Assembly: GCA_951799445.1 (NCBI GenBank) | Contig: OX637295.1 | Span: forward strand, 20,770,001-20,834,000 | Direction: 5' to 3' | Length of the DNA: 64,000 nt | Source of the DNA: Pseudisothecium myosuroides | Lineage: Eukaryota; Streptophyta; Bryopsida; Hypnales; Lembophyllaceae | Shown here: piece by piece, positions 22,114 to 34,392 of the stretch | How the letters are laid out: every line of letters begins with the position of its first letter | How positions within the stretch are numbered: the stretch's first letter is position 1 | Program-made: the position numbers and the translations under genes | Notes under the pieces: generated by a model | Databases searched by the model: none | The model's input: only the letters and a program-made list of their open reading frames with translations | What the model was told of the DNA's origin: nothing

Positions 22114-22465
22114 CAACGACGCTAGCATGTGAGCGTGTGAGCATGAGCCTAAGAGCGGTGAGCAGGGATTGTGTGAGCCTAGAGCCTAGAAATTTAGAAC
22201 ATGATGTAATTTCTAAATTTTTTGGTTAAAAAGTTAAAAGATTGATGTTTTTCAATAAAAAAATTTATATTTAGAAAAATACAACCTATTATCGTGGGAC
22301 CCATGACCGTGGATTTCAAATCTAGAATCATGGAAAGTTGGGGCTTTTGCATGTTTTGGAATTTATATCACGTTTTGAGAGGCCATCCCAAAGTGGTTTG
22401 ATCAAGTGAGAGTACAAATAATTTAGAGGCAAATCTAAGGATGAGAAGAAAACAAATTCAATTAA

Positions 22466-23399
22466 CCCCTAAAGGCCCAAGGTCTCTTTTCTGCCAAAAA
22501 ACACTGAAAATTGCCATATCTATAGCAAAAAGTTAAAAAAAATTAAAATTGTTTTTTTTTTCACATCTAACCGTAGGATCTTACACCTAATTGGAATGCA
22601 AATGTGTGGAAAAAATTTCAGAATTTTTGACCTCACAGATTTGCAAGATATCTGCGTTTAAAGTGAAAAAAACAAGTTTTTCAACACATTGCGGGACCAG
22701 ATTTTTTGACTTTAAACATTTTTTAACTTAAAATTTTTGCACTACAGCATTTTGAGCTTTAAATCTTTATAGTGGAGAATTGCGTTGAAAGTCTAGGGGA
22801 AAAAAAATTTCAAAAAAACTTAATTATCATTCTTAAAAAAATTGTTGAGTAGAAGTAGGTACAAGATAGAAGGAAAATCTAAAATATTCATATATTTTAG
22901 ATGGAATTAAAATGCACTAATCCCAATGGTGAGATTTTTCTAGCAAGTAAACTAAACCATTCCAAAAAAAAAATTGAAAAATTACAAAAAATGCATTCCG
23001 AAATGAATCCTACAAGTTATTTTTTTCAAGAAGATGCTCTAACTGCCCGAAAAACAAGAATGTCCATAACTTCCTCATAACAAATCCAAATGAAATGAAT
23101 CAAAACTTTCCAAATAGGCAAAAATATAATCTATGAGAAAAAAAATATTAAAAAAAAAAATTCAAATTTTTGTCCCTTTTTTTTTTGCTGCCCAAGCTGC
23201 CCCCCATCCCCTGTTTTCAGCTTATTTGGTCATAACTTTTTTTCCCGGGCACCGATTGAGAAAAAAATTATATTCCCACAAAGCTTATCAGTTTTTCTAT
23301 CTCCAAAAAAAATTTCAAAAAATCACAACACAATTTCAGCCCGTAGGTACCTACCCGAAAACGCATTTGTCCCCCGAAGGGACAACGGGCTTTTAGGGG
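22466..23399. mobile_element. TTAA-flanked non-autonomous transposon, 934 bp
   Basis: Starts CCCCTAAAGGCCCAAGG and ends with its imperfect complement (GGGCTTTTAGGGG). TTAA lies on both sides (22462-22465, 23400-23403). Internal sequence matches the copies at 32.24 and 50.09 kb. TTAA duplication with CCC ends fits piggyBac-type mobility; other TTAA superfamilies are possible. Confidence 0.82.
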
Positions 23400-23479
23400 T
23401 TAAAATATCATAGGATGTAGAACATTGTGTACATAATAAAATATTCTTTGATTGCAGCAAGGAATATATATTGGAATAT

Positions 23480-24790
23480 GAATATAATTTGTTGCATTAT
23501 TTAATACAATTTGGTCAAATGCTAAAAAAAAATTTGCCTTCTTAAACCCCAGCCGTTAACGGCTATGATTTTTGGGGTTCAAATTTGCTTGCAATATTTA
23601 ATACAATTTGGTCAAATGTTGAAATTTTTTGGGACTTTCTAATGTATAACCATTAATGGCAACGGTTTTTGGGGTTCAAATTTGCTTGCAACATATATAT
23701 GCTACAATTTGGTCAAATGCTACAAAATTTAAGGCCTTCCTAATGCACAACCGTTAACGGCTACGGTTTTTGAGGTTCAAATTTGCTTGCAACATATGCT
23801 ACAATTTGGTCAAATGCTACAAAATTTAAGGCCTTCCTAATGCACAACCGTTAACGGCTACGGTTTTTGAGGTTCAAATTTGCTTGCAACATATGCTACA
23901 ATTTGGTCAAATGCTACAAAATTTAAGGCCTTCCTAATGCACAACCGTTAACGGCTACGGTTTTTGAGGTTCAAATTTGCTTGCAACATATGCTACAATT
24001 TGGTCAAATGCTAAAAAATTTAAGGCCTTCCTAATGCACAACCGTTAACGGCTACGGTTTTTGAGGTTCAAATTTGCTTGCAACATATGCTACAATTTGG
24101 TCAAATGCTAAAAAATTTAAGGCCTTCCTAATGCACAACCGTTAACGGCCACGGTTTTGGGGGTTTAAATTTGTTTGCAACTTGTGCTACAATTTGGTCA
24201 AATGCTAAAAAAATTTAAGGCCTTCCTAATGGCAACGGTTTTGGGGGTTCAAGTTTGCTTGCAACATATGCTACAATTTGGTCAAATGCTAAAAAATTTA
24301 AGGCCTTCCTAATGCACAACTGTAAACGGCTACGGTTTTTGAGGTTCAAATTTGCTTGCAACATATACTACAATTTGGTCAAATGCTAAAAAATTTAAGG
24401 CCTTCCTAATGCACAACTGTTAACGGCTACGGTTTTTGAGGTTCAAATTTGTTTGCAACGTATACTACAATTTGGTCAAATGCTAAAAAATTTAAGGCCT
24501 TCCTAATGCACAATTGTTAACGGCCACGGTTTTAGGGGTTTAAATTTGCTTGCAACATATGCTACAATTGGTCAAATGCTAAAAAAAAATTGCCTTTTTA
24601 ATGCACAACTGTTAATGGCCATGGTTTGGGGGGTTCGAATTTGCTTGTGACATATGCTACAATTTGGTCAAATGCTAAAAAAAATTTGCCTTTCTAATGC
24701 ACAGTTGTTAACGGCCACGGTTTCTGGGATTCAAATTTACTTGCAACTTATGCTACAATGTGATCAAATGCAAAAAAAATGGGCTTTCTT
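23480..24790. repeat. Tandem array, about 14 units of 97 bp
   Basis: Spacing of CAATTTGGTCAAATG is 97 bp over several consecutive units (23802, 23899, 23996). Nearly every unit contains CCGTTAACGG or a variant, a perfect 10-bp palindrome, followed by CTACGG. Middle units are almost identical and edge units more diverged, typical of array growth by unequal exchange. The array lies upstream of the decayed companion gene. Confidence 0.92.
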
Positions 24791-25211
24791 AGTGCATAGC
24801 TGTTATATTGAATTACATGTTGTACAATACATATACATTAACTGTAATTTTTTAAATCTTGATTTAAACATTATTTCAAAGATGTTGACACAAAAAGATC
24901 CACAAACACGGAGATTAATTGTTGTACTTTAGCTTCTTTCTAAAGATCAATCGGAATTACAATTGCATAGCTTTTTAAATCTGGAGATTGTAAATACTTC
25001 TTCTCGTCTCGAGAGGTTAAGGAATCAAGGGCAAAATCAATTTTAAGGTACCAAGGGCAAAATCAAAAATCAATATTCTTTTATTATGTATGATTTTTTG
25101 GACAGTTGTCAGGACTTTCTTCACACTTTGTTACCTGTGGTTACATAGAAGGAAATGGAGTTTTCTATGTGGCCTTGGAAAACAATAAGGGTAAGATAAT
25201 AAATATCATGA

Positions 25212-26520
25212 ATGATATTATTAAATTGTGGAGTGCCTACTAGGTGCGGGCAAATGCTACATTTGAGAAAAAATTTCAAAAATGATGAAGCTTTCAAAGT
25301 TTTTTCTAGCAAGATGTTTTTGGAGTGGAATGGCAATCACCATTTGCAAGCATGGTTGCCTATTGTCAACCACAATCATGCGGACAACTTCATGTGGCAT
25401 TAGGCTATTGAAAGTATTGTTTTGGAGGTCAATGAGGACATTGCAATTATGTTGGCAGCATTATATGAAGTCAATTGGTAATTCCTTATATTTCATTATC
25501 ATTTTTTTATTTCATTTCACTTCTTAGTCTGTAAACTTTGTTTGGTTTGGACCATTGTAATTGTCACTATTCTACCTTAATTTTGTTTGATGTTCACTTC
25601 ACATATTTTATCACAATAAATCTTGTTTTGGTAGGAGAACCAAAAAAACCATGTTTCCATAAATCTTGTTCACAAGCTTTATTGCATTCAAAGTATTGCT
25701 GGGCAACCATTCTCATATTTTGAAAAATTTGTCTCCATAGAGAATCTTGTTGCAGCTGAAGCCAAGCAGAAGTCAAAATAAAGAACTTGGTTCACTTTGA
25801 CTATTAAGGCACTAAATGGAATCTTATACCAGATTCATATAAAAAGTTTTATTTTCCATTTCATTTTTTTTTTCATTTTTTTTAGGTCTTCACTTTGTTC
25901 TTGTTGTTAATTTGAATTAGTATTATGTTGCTCTACTATACATAATATTTGTCATCATGTGCAATTTTGCTTATTCTTATACATCATTTACTTTGTACAG
26001 CAAGAGTAGGGGGACGTTGCTGTTGCGGCTCACAGAAAATTTATGAGAAGTATCCAATCCAGTAGATTGGACTGCAAGTGCACTTGAATACTTGATGAAT
26101 GGGTCTCCAAAGTTGTTGAGAAGGTGAAGGTAGCTTTTCATTCAGAACTAAAGAATTAGCTCCCTATTGTAGATTCTAAGCACGCAACACCTTTCTTGAA
26201 GCAAGTGAAGAAAAAATATATGAAACTATGAAACTCATCACTAGAAAATTCATGGTGAAAATTTAGAGATGACTAAAGAAAAGCTTTGGATGTTGGCAAC
26301 TTCAGCAATAGACACGTCTATGAAAATGAAGTGGCAAGAAATGTGGAGTGTATGGCAGTTGGCTAGTAAGACAGAAAAGTTTTTTGATGCTACAGTGGCT
26401 GATATGGGCGTGTCTATTAACTATCTTTCAGATGGTATGGATCCTTTATCCATTATTTTTTATTATGTAGAGACAATGTGCATATTGTTGTTGGATATTG
26501 CATTCTTTTGTAAATCATGA
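25212..26520 (+). pseudogene. Decayed companion-protein gene of the MULE-like family
   Basis: 25212-25403 and onward reads FSSKMFLEWNGNHHLQAWLP, then a TAG in place of a residue, then ESIVLEVNEDIAIMLAALYEVN. Around 26110-26225 it reads VVEKVKVAFHSELKN, a TAG, then TPFLKQVKKKY. From 26269 it reads EKLWMLATSAIDTSMKMKW, then KFFDATVADM. The last two stretches match the intact companion at 52-54 kb (LDKVKKETQSELKK, EEVKKHYE, EKLWYLATSSMDNSMKVKW, LLFDATLSD). The first stretch is an N-terminal part that the other copy lacks. Stops and a deletion between KMKW and FFDAT show it is dead. Confidence 0.75.
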
Positions 26521-27525
26521 GCCTTGAATCGCACTTCACCACTAAACTTTATAAAATTCCACAAAGCGGAGTTTAACTTGGAATTCTATAAAACTACTAC
26601 CATTGGATTCATTATGTATTCTATTTTTTTTAAATCACTTTTATTTTCAAAAAACAAAAATTGTGAAAGAAGACAGTTATAAAAAAGGGGCATTGACTAG
26701 AAAAATCGTTGTTTAGATCATTTGGGGTTAATACATTTATTTGGTGTATAAGATATGACTACTATGTTTATTTTAAATATTTTAAGTCCAAAATATATAT
26801 TTTTTAAATTTTAAAGCATAGTTATAAAAATAAAATATAATAGGTGGATCATTTTCATCCTTTAATTTTGTATAAAGGCCATTGATGAAGACTACATTTA
26901 TCACTTAATCATTCAAAAGCATTGTCCATAATCTAGTGCTTATAATGTTTAGAGCCTTTGCTTGTTGCCACTTGCTAGATTATATTTAGCTTCTATGGCC
27001 CACGTTTGTTGCTCCCTCTCTTTTAGACCTCATAAATGTCACCCCTATGATGGATTGATGGTATTATGATGTATTGCAATTTTACATGTACGTGCTTTGT
27101 AGTGAGACATCCTAAACGACTACATTTATTTTCATCTTGTGTTTACAAACATTATCTATTTTGACTATATCTTAATTTTTGGAAATATATTAGTTCAATT
27201 TTTGGGTACAAATTGCATAGTGGCATATTCATTTGTTGTTCATTCGGACCAAAGATCCTTACATCTAATTCCATGGTCATAGGTCGTTGACAAATTTACA
27301 AACCCTAAATGGAACAAAAAAATGGAGGCTCACAGGCTCACACTCACATGCTAGCATCCCCGATTGTGTAATGAGTTGGATAGCTCTTCATTTGAACTTA
27401 AGGTTTTTGAAAATACATTTCAGTGTGCTAATACAATTTCTACGTGTTCATGTCACCTGTCTAATCCTGGCCCAAATTTTTTATATGTAAGTTTCTCAAA
27501 CATTGTAGTAAGGGGCACCTTTTAA

Positions 27526-28439
27526 TCCCTAAAAGACCAAGGAGCCCACTTTGGGCTTTTTGAGAACTTGGGCAGGCATTGTTGACTTCATAATTTGGAA
27601 GCTTTTCATAAAATTTTGATATTAGATGCTATTCATCATAATCTATAGTTGAAGCTTTGTTTCACATCATTCCAGTCAATATTGCAAAAGTTAGAAGTTT
27701 TTTTTCAATTTCAATGTCAAACTGGACAACAACAAAATATATTATAAAAATAAAAATCATTTTTTTGGGAATTGTGTGGAGTGATACTTACTCAAAAAAA
27801 TTTAAAACATTCAATTCCAAATAATGAAATAAAAGTTATGAGGAGTTTTATTTTGTAGGCAATGAGGGTAGAAAAAACATATAAAGTCGTCTTTTGCTCT
27901 AAATTTTTTTTAAATAAAAAATAAAATAAAATAAAATAAAATAAAATAATATTAATTTTTTACTAGGACGTTTTTACCATTGGAATTAAAAATTATTAAT
28001 TTCTTATAAAAGTTATTAGCATATTGGTTTTTTCTTTCATTTAATACTACCTTCCATTTTATAGTTTTTAAAGATGAATATGAAAGTATTTTTGGTTTAA
28101 ATTTATTATATATTTATTTTTAAATATTTTCCAATATATTAAAAAAATGCGCAAATTATAGGACATATGAGTTTTTTTTCTAAAAATGTCAAAAAATAAG
28201 GTATTCACCTTTTAGAAGAGCTTGAAAAGCTTATATTTTGAAGTTTAGGCACATTGAACTTGCAATCAGTGGAGATGTTTGCTTTAGAAATTTTAGGGCA
28301 ATATACTTGAATAAGTCAATCAAAAGATCCTGCGGTTGGATTCCTTAAAAAATAAATATTGATGAAGATTTTGACCTTGCTTTAGAGATGAAGATTTTGA
28401 AGTAATATTTGGCCTCTAAACATGATGGCCCTTTACGGG
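27526..28439. mobile_element. TTAA-flanked non-autonomous transposon, 914 bp
   Basis: Left TTAA at 27522-27525, then TCCCTAAAAGACCAAGGAGCC. The right end CCCTTTACGGG is followed by TTGA, an eroded TTAA. It is absent from the equivalent place in block B (about 35830) and is related in inverse orientation to the copy at 48443-48941. Confidence 0.72.
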
Positions 28440-28729
28440 TTGAAACTAGGATACATACATTTTTTTTGTTATAATCTCAAAACTTCTATACAATTTTATA
28501 CTCAAAACTGATATACATACTAATTAGCAAGGTGTTTAATCTTTAGTGAAAAAATGAGACCTCCGAAGGGTTGCTCCACAACATTGTGATTATTGAATAC
28601 CTTGTACTCGGATGCACCTTACACTCTAACCAAGTTCTGAAAAAAATAGCAAATGTCCAAAATAGTCCAATGATCATCTACCATCAAATTTTTTTTGATG
28701 GCAATGTAAAAGACTTACTTCATTGACAT

Positions 28730-29600
28730 TTGGTGACAATGAAGGGTGAAGAGGTTTCTTTTCTAGAGAAATCAATTGTCCATCATGAATCCTCAAAGGG
28801 TATGGAATAATTTGAAGATAGACCACTCATTGTCAAATGCAGAAATTGTGTTCAAAGTCAAATTTCAGATTTTATTTAAGCATAGTAGAATATTTTTTTT
28901 CAAAAAACTTTGAACTAAAAAAGTTGGGAAATCAAGCTAACTTTTATCTCCAAAAAATTGTTTGAGGATTATAGATTCTAATAAAAAATTATGGACAAAA
29001 TTCATAGAGGGTGTTTGAAAATGTAAAAAAAATGTTCCTTCTAACCCTTATCTGAAATTTGGCCATAACTTTTAGTTGGAGTCTCAAAATCTCAACTGAA
29101 GTTTTGGACACTACAAGAGAAAGAGGTGTTTTAAAAATAGTCCTAGTAATATAGTCCTAGTAGGTAACGACCTTTTAAAGAGATTTTTAGTAGAATTTTA
29201 CTAGAAATACATTTGTTTTTGGTAAAATTTTACTGAAAATCTCTTTAAATTGTCTTTACTTAAAGGAATATACTAGGACTATATTTAAAACACCCCTTTT
29301 TCTTGTAGGGGAGATGAAAGTTAGCTTCATTCTCCACATTAACTTAGTTCAATGTTTTTTGAAAAAAGTTGTTCTACTATGCCTAAATGAGGTCTAAAAT
29401 TTGACTTTGAACACAATTTCTGCATTTGACTTAACTATGAGCGGTTGAGCTCGTATTAATCCTAATTTACATTTCCAATATGGATTGTTTTACCTACTAC
29501 TACTACTACTACCCCACTTATATAAAGAACTTTTCTTCTCATCTTTAAACACACAAAATTAAATAAGTGGCTTTTGAAGCTAGCTTCGGCAACTAGCTTC
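28730..29600. repeat. Dispersed foldback repeat, copy 2, split by a CACTA MITE
   Basis: Same order as 18.28-18.85 kb (TCAAAGGGTATGG, ATTGTGTTCAAAGTCAAATTT and, inverted, AAATTTGACTTTGAACACAAT). The MITE at 29109-29309 interrupts it. A (TAC)n tract sits at about 29497-29515. Confidence 0.65.
29109..29309. mobile_element. CACTA-type foldback MITE, 201 bp
   Basis: Starts CACTACAAGAGAAAGAGGTG and ends with its near complement (CACCCCTTTTTCTTGTAGG). GGA is duplicated on both sides (29106-29108, 29310-29312). The first foldback copy near 18620 reads TTTTAGAGATGAAA without the insertion, confirming the site. Almost the whole element is one imperfect palindrome. Confidence 0.85.
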
Positions 29601-29982
29601 AAAAGTTACTAAAATTAACTTCATTTGACTTCATTTGTTCAATTTGTCAATTAAATACCTTGTATTTAGTTGCCTTGTACTCTGCAGCCCTGATGTACTA
29701 TGATTATTATGTCCTGACATCCTTTGCAAAACTCTGACCAAGTGAACTTCAAGTTACTAAGAATCTTTAGGACCAACAAAAACGGGAAAATCCTTAAGGA
29801 TGTCATTGCAAAACGGCCCTCCAAAGGTCTGGTCTTTTCTCTATTGTATCCATGCAATTAGATTTTGAAAAAATAAACAATTTGCTACTACTTTTCTTCA
29901 TTGGGGATAACTATAAGCCCATGCTTTTTTTTAATAGAAAAAATACACTTAGAATTTGGAAAGGCTTGGGCACTTAGGGGTT

Positions 29983-30232
29983 CAATGGTGCTAGTATGTG
30001 AGCCCAAGAATGCAAACTTGTGAATATTGAGCCTACAATATAGGTACCTATAATATAGATACCCCATACTATAGAAGGTGTATGTATTATAAACACCTAT
30101 AATATGGATATTTGTAACATATATACCCTATAATTATAGACGGTTTCTATAGTAAATATACCTATAATATAGATGCGTAGTATTCTAGGCTCACGGGCTC
30201 ACACTCCTATGCTCATATAATAGCAACCCTCT
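29983..30232. mobile_element. MULE-type MITE, 250 bp, intact relative of the split one at 8.9 kb
   Basis: TTAGGGGTT is duplicated at 29974-29982 and 30233-30241, a 9-bp duplication as expected of MULEs. The terminal regions contain GCTAGTATGTGAGCCC and, inverted, GCTATTATATGAGC. It is missing from block B at about 36055. The interior is a run of TATAGGTACCTATAATATAG-like units. Confidence 0.85.
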
Positions 30233-31050
30233 TTAGGGGTTTAGGAATTTATAGAATATTAAAAGAATCTTTATTTAAAATTAATCTTTAATTTATCCAA
30301 TGAAATCATATGCACCTTGAAAGGCTTTATTCAAAATGTTGTTAGTTCAATCAAAAAAATTCTAATTCAACAATTTTAAAATTCAACTAAAGATTGTAAA
30401 GGCGGATTGGTTACAATTTACAAGTCCTACATTAGTCCTTTTGATATTTGATTTAAAGTTAGAATACATTCATATATTATTATAAAGTAACTAAATAAGC
30501 CTTCAAGCATATAACAAATCTATTTAAATCTTTTTTATACTTTCAAAATTTTCTAATTTTTGTGAACATATATATGATGAAGATTCCATTAAAAAAAATT
30601 AAAAAAAAATGCTACTCTTGAACTCTTAAAGAGGTTCATATCAAGGTAGGATCTTCCAATTCTAAGCACGTTCCCAAAAGGAAACTCCAACAAACAATCC
30701 ATAGAAAAATTAGATACTTGTTATACAATGTTCAAAGTATAGACATAAGAATTAATGCATAACTTTAGAAAAATCAAACCTTTCTACCTCTCTTCCATTC
30801 CCCTCTCTTGTCTCTTTGAATCATTTCATTTTTGTGCTTGATGGTCATCTACTCCATTTTAACTCCTCAAGAACCGGAGGTGCAAAAAGACGTGTCACAA
30901 AAGTCACCTAATGGCCTCGTGGTCCTCATGGTCCTTTAAGGCTTAACAATAGTGCCTCAATTTTACTACACTCACAATATTACAAATCAAGTGTCAAAGT
31001 TGAAAAATGCCACTTATTTAACCAAATTGACTCTTCAAGCCCTCACCTTC

Positions 31051-32230
31051 CAAAATGAATGATTTTCTTGATAGACGTAATTCTAGGAACCAAAATTTAT
31101 GAAATTCTAGAAAAGACTATTCTATCTTAAAATGAGGACAAAAATTGTTGTTAATAAGGGTTGGACCATAAATTCAATCAACTTCACAAAATTGACATTT
31201 CAAGCCTTAAACATTACAAACTTATAATAGTCACATCTATGATTACAAATTGTAAGCCTTTGATTTGAAAAAGATTTTATGTGGAGACCCTCATTGAAAA
31301 AGATTTTTTACCAATATAATGACAACCCATGTGCATCCTGTGCAACCAAGGTAACTTGGATTTTTCCGTACATTCAGGTGAGGTTTGGCACGTGGGTGTC
31401 GAAATACTTTAATTTTGGCATTAGGACAATTCAACACTTTGAAAGGATTTTGTTGACTTTTGGCACACCGTTCTTCCTAATTTTTTGACACTCTTCATCA
31501 TAATAATTTTTTTTTCTATTCATATGTAAATGTGTTACTTTTTCTAAAAAAATTCTAGAATAACTTTTTAATATTCAAAATTGGCAACAATGAAATTTTC
31601 TCAAATTTTCAAAAATAGTTGTACAATTTTTCATATTTTAGACATGTTCCAATTTTTCCCTAATTATTTATGAAACTAACCTATCTATAAGGTATAGTGG
31701 TTTTGTACAGAACATTATAAATTCAAGAAGATCCATTTCATCAATGCTAACTATACCTTATTCTAAGCCTTCAAAGAGACCTTTCACGTTAATGATTCAC
31801 CAGTGAGGTTATAATTGTAACATTGAGCATGCCATTGAATTGTCAATTTTGTTAAATTGACGCAATTCAAGGTGCCAAAAATTATGACATTCATCTTCAT
31901 AAGTACTAAAATTTCAAAAGTGTAAAGTGGTATAGAAGTTTCTTAAGAAATTCACTATGAGTTCAATAGTATTATCTTGTTAAATTGGCAAAATTTTATA
32001 ATTTTGGCATTTTTCAAGCCCTCAAACATAAATTCATACCAATTATATTAGTTTTTAGAGTTTTATAATGGAAAATTTTTGTGAATTTTGATACCAAAAA
32101 GTTGCGCCAATTTAATAAATTTGAAGATTTAATTCCTAAAGTCTTTTATTGACCGAAATAGATATTTGCATTTTGGGACAATTTTAGTGATTATGGATTA
32201 TTTCTTTATTTGACATTTTTAGCATATCTC
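31051..32230. other. AT-rich, no gene recognised
   Basis: Only short frames, none supported. No repeat with defined ends was seen. Confidence 0.45.
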
Positions 32231-32234
32231 TTAA

Positions 32235-33154
32235 CCCCTAAAGGCCCAAGGCATTTTCTGGCTCTGAAACCACTAAAAACTGCCATTTCTGCTGCGATCA
32301 CTCCCTAAACCAAAAACAACTTTTTTTTAAGAATCTAACCGTAGGATCTTGTACTTCACTTGTTTCAAACCATGTGGTAAAAATTTCATGAAGTTTGGCC
32401 GTACGGATTGGAAGATATTCGTGTTTGAAGTTGGAAAAAGAAGTTTTTTGAACTCTGGATTGCAATTTCAGATGACTTTGACGGCCATTTGTGGATTTTT
32501 TTTGCACTACACACCATAAAGTTAAAATTTTTTATGCTGAACATTCGAGTTGAGAGTCAGGAGAAAAAATTTCAGAATGTCAAAACTTGATTTTCACATA
32601 TAAAAAAATTGTTAAGTAGAAATAGGTCCAAAATTGAACAAAACACTAAATCCTCAATAGCTCTTAGATGGAATTAAAAAACCATAATCCCAAAGGTGGG
32701 ATTGTTCTTGCAAACAAACTTAACCTTTTCAAAAAAAAAAATTTGAAAAATTTCGAAAATTGCATTCAAAAATGAATTCAATAAGTTGTTTTTTGAAGAA
32801 GACGCTTAGATTGCCCGAAAAACAAGATTGTCCATAACTTTCTCATTTTGAGTCCAATTAGAATGAATCAAAGCTTCAAATATAGACAAAAACATAATCT
32901 TTGAGAAAAAAAATCAAAAAAAAAAATTCAATTTTTTAAAGTTTTTTTTTTCTGCCCGGTGAACTGCTTTTTTGACTTCGGGCGGCATAACTTCTTTTTC
33001 CGGGCACCAATTGAAAAAAAGATTATATTTTTGGAAAGCTAATGTGATTTCCTATCTTCAAAAAAAGTTTCAAAAAATCAGGTCGAAATTTCAGGTCGCA
33101 CGAGCCTGCCCGAAATCCGAAGTGTCCCCCGAGGGGACTTTGGGCCTTTAGGGG
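32235..33154. mobile_element. TTAA-flanked non-autonomous transposon, 920 bp
   Basis: Starts CCCCTAAAGGCCCAAGG and ends GGGCCTTTAGGGG, with TTAA at 32231-32234 and 33155-33158. It shares most of its interior with the copy at 22.47 kb, including AACAAGA-TGTCCATAACTT and TTTTTCCGGGCACC. Confidence 0.85.
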
Positions 33155-33158
33155 TTAA

Positions 33159-33534
33159 TCATCATCTTTTTTATGTCAAACATTAATTGACTTCCGTTGT
33201 TACCAAATATTACAAAAGTTATAAGTTTCTTTTAACAATAAAGTTAGGTACTCAAGTAGTCTGGGGCTTTGGATAGGAAAAATAATTTTTTTCTTTATAT
33301 AAAAACAAATTAGATTTGATTTTATAGGTGTATATGCATGTAGAAAGATTTGAGTCGTTTTAGTTTTTAATGATGAAATGATACTTATGATAGGTTTATT
33401 TTGTAGGCAATTGTGGCATCTCTTCATAGATATATTATTTGAAATTATTTTTTTAACTTGATTTTTAATAGCTTGAAAAAAATCAAATGAATTTTAATTA
33501 AGATGTAGATGTAGATTGCTTACTACAACATTGA
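33159..33534. other. AT-rich, no feature recognised
   Basis: Flank between a TTAA element and block B. A 75-codon minus-strand frame has no support. Confidence 0.4.
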
Positions 33535-33826
33535 TATCTTTACACCATTGGGATTGACAATTTCCAATTTTTTTGGTTGAATTTCTATTCATTAACGATG
33601 GATTTTTGTCTTTCTATACATCTTTTCAATTAAAAGTATAAATCAAGAAATCCAATAATCAATAGGATGCATTTGTTTTTAAAATATTTCATGTACTTTC
33701 AATTTAATTCTTAGATACATTATTTTTTTATAAATGGTTCAAAAGATGAAACTTCATTTTCATTTGTGATGGGTCCATTGAAAAAATCATGTTTTTAATT
33801 CAAGCATCACAATCTTGCAATTGATG

Positions 33827-34392
33827 CTCGGGGGGGTCACTTAGAGTGTCCATTAGAAAACACGTGCAAACAAAACTTTGGACCTCCTATATTATATCCT
33901 AAAATTTAAATAAAATGAAATAAAAAAAATATGACTAGATTTTCCTACTTCAAAAGTTTATGTTTTGAATTATTGATATTTTTATTTGTTAATGATAATT
34001 AGTTACAAATTTTTGAAGTAATTAGATACACTGTACAACTGAAAAATAACTTTCACATCCCTATATTATATCCTAAAAAATTGTCTAAAAAATGAACAAA
34101 AAATTCCTAAAAATAGCTCTCTATTGAAAGTTCATTTTGAGTTGAGTATTGATGCAATGGTCATCTAAATGTGATCTCTATAAATATTTGAGTTGAAAAA
34201 CATGCCGTTTTAGGCCATTTTCAACCTCTTGTACAAATCATTTCAACTATTATTTTAGTTTGAAATTTTGGCAATAGAAACCTATAGTCATTATTAAGCA
34301 ACCCTCAAAATTTTAAGTTGAAATTATAGTTCATTAGAAACCACTTGTTCGCACGTGGTTTGTAGTAAAATACTAGGTGCCCCCCCCCTGAG
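33827..34392. mobile_element. hAT-like MITE, 566 bp, with 8-bp target duplication
   Basis: AATTGATG is duplicated at 33819-33826 and 34393-34400. Copy A reads GCAATTAATGAGATT uninterrupted near 20794. The ends are CTCGGGGGGGTCAC and, inverted, CTCAGGGGGGGGGCACC. An 8-bp duplication fits hAT. The interior is non-coding. Confidence 0.85.

Larger units (their letters stand above)
22114..27361. mobile_element. 5.2-kb non-autonomous MULE-like element
   Basis: The ends share GCTAGCATGTGAG in inverted orientation (22122 and about 27355), followed by further TGAGC units. GATTGT(A/G)TAAT flanks both sides (22103-22113 and 27362-27372). The paralogous block at about 35668 has the site only once, uninterrupted, so this is an insertion. 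Inside: a TTAA element, a 97-bp tandem array and a decayed companion gene related to the one at 52-54 kb. No transposase remnant was seen. Confidence 0.85.
28555..29835. mobile_element. Insertion absent from block B, containing a foldback repeat
   Basis: This stretch has no counterpart in block B, where homology passes directly from about 35935 to 35945. The ends AGACCTCCGAAGGG (28558) and the complement of CCTCCAAAGGTCT (about 29818) look like inverted repeats. A foldback repeat copy fills 28730-29600. The superfamily is not assigned and the exact edges are uncertain. Confidence 0.4.
27362..31050. repeat. Dispersed block copy A, second part
   Basis: Continues copy A after the 5.2-kb insertion and aligns with 35680-37120. 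Relative to copy B it carries extra insertions at 27526-28439, about 28555-29835 and 29983-30232. It has one unit of the motif that is a minisatellite in copy B (about 30822-30884). An (AAAAT)n tract lies at about 27914-27950. Confidence 0.75.

Noticed and set aside
23480..24790. CRISPR-like array
   Set aside because: The units are contiguous 97-bp tandem copies without unique spacers, in a plant-type genome.
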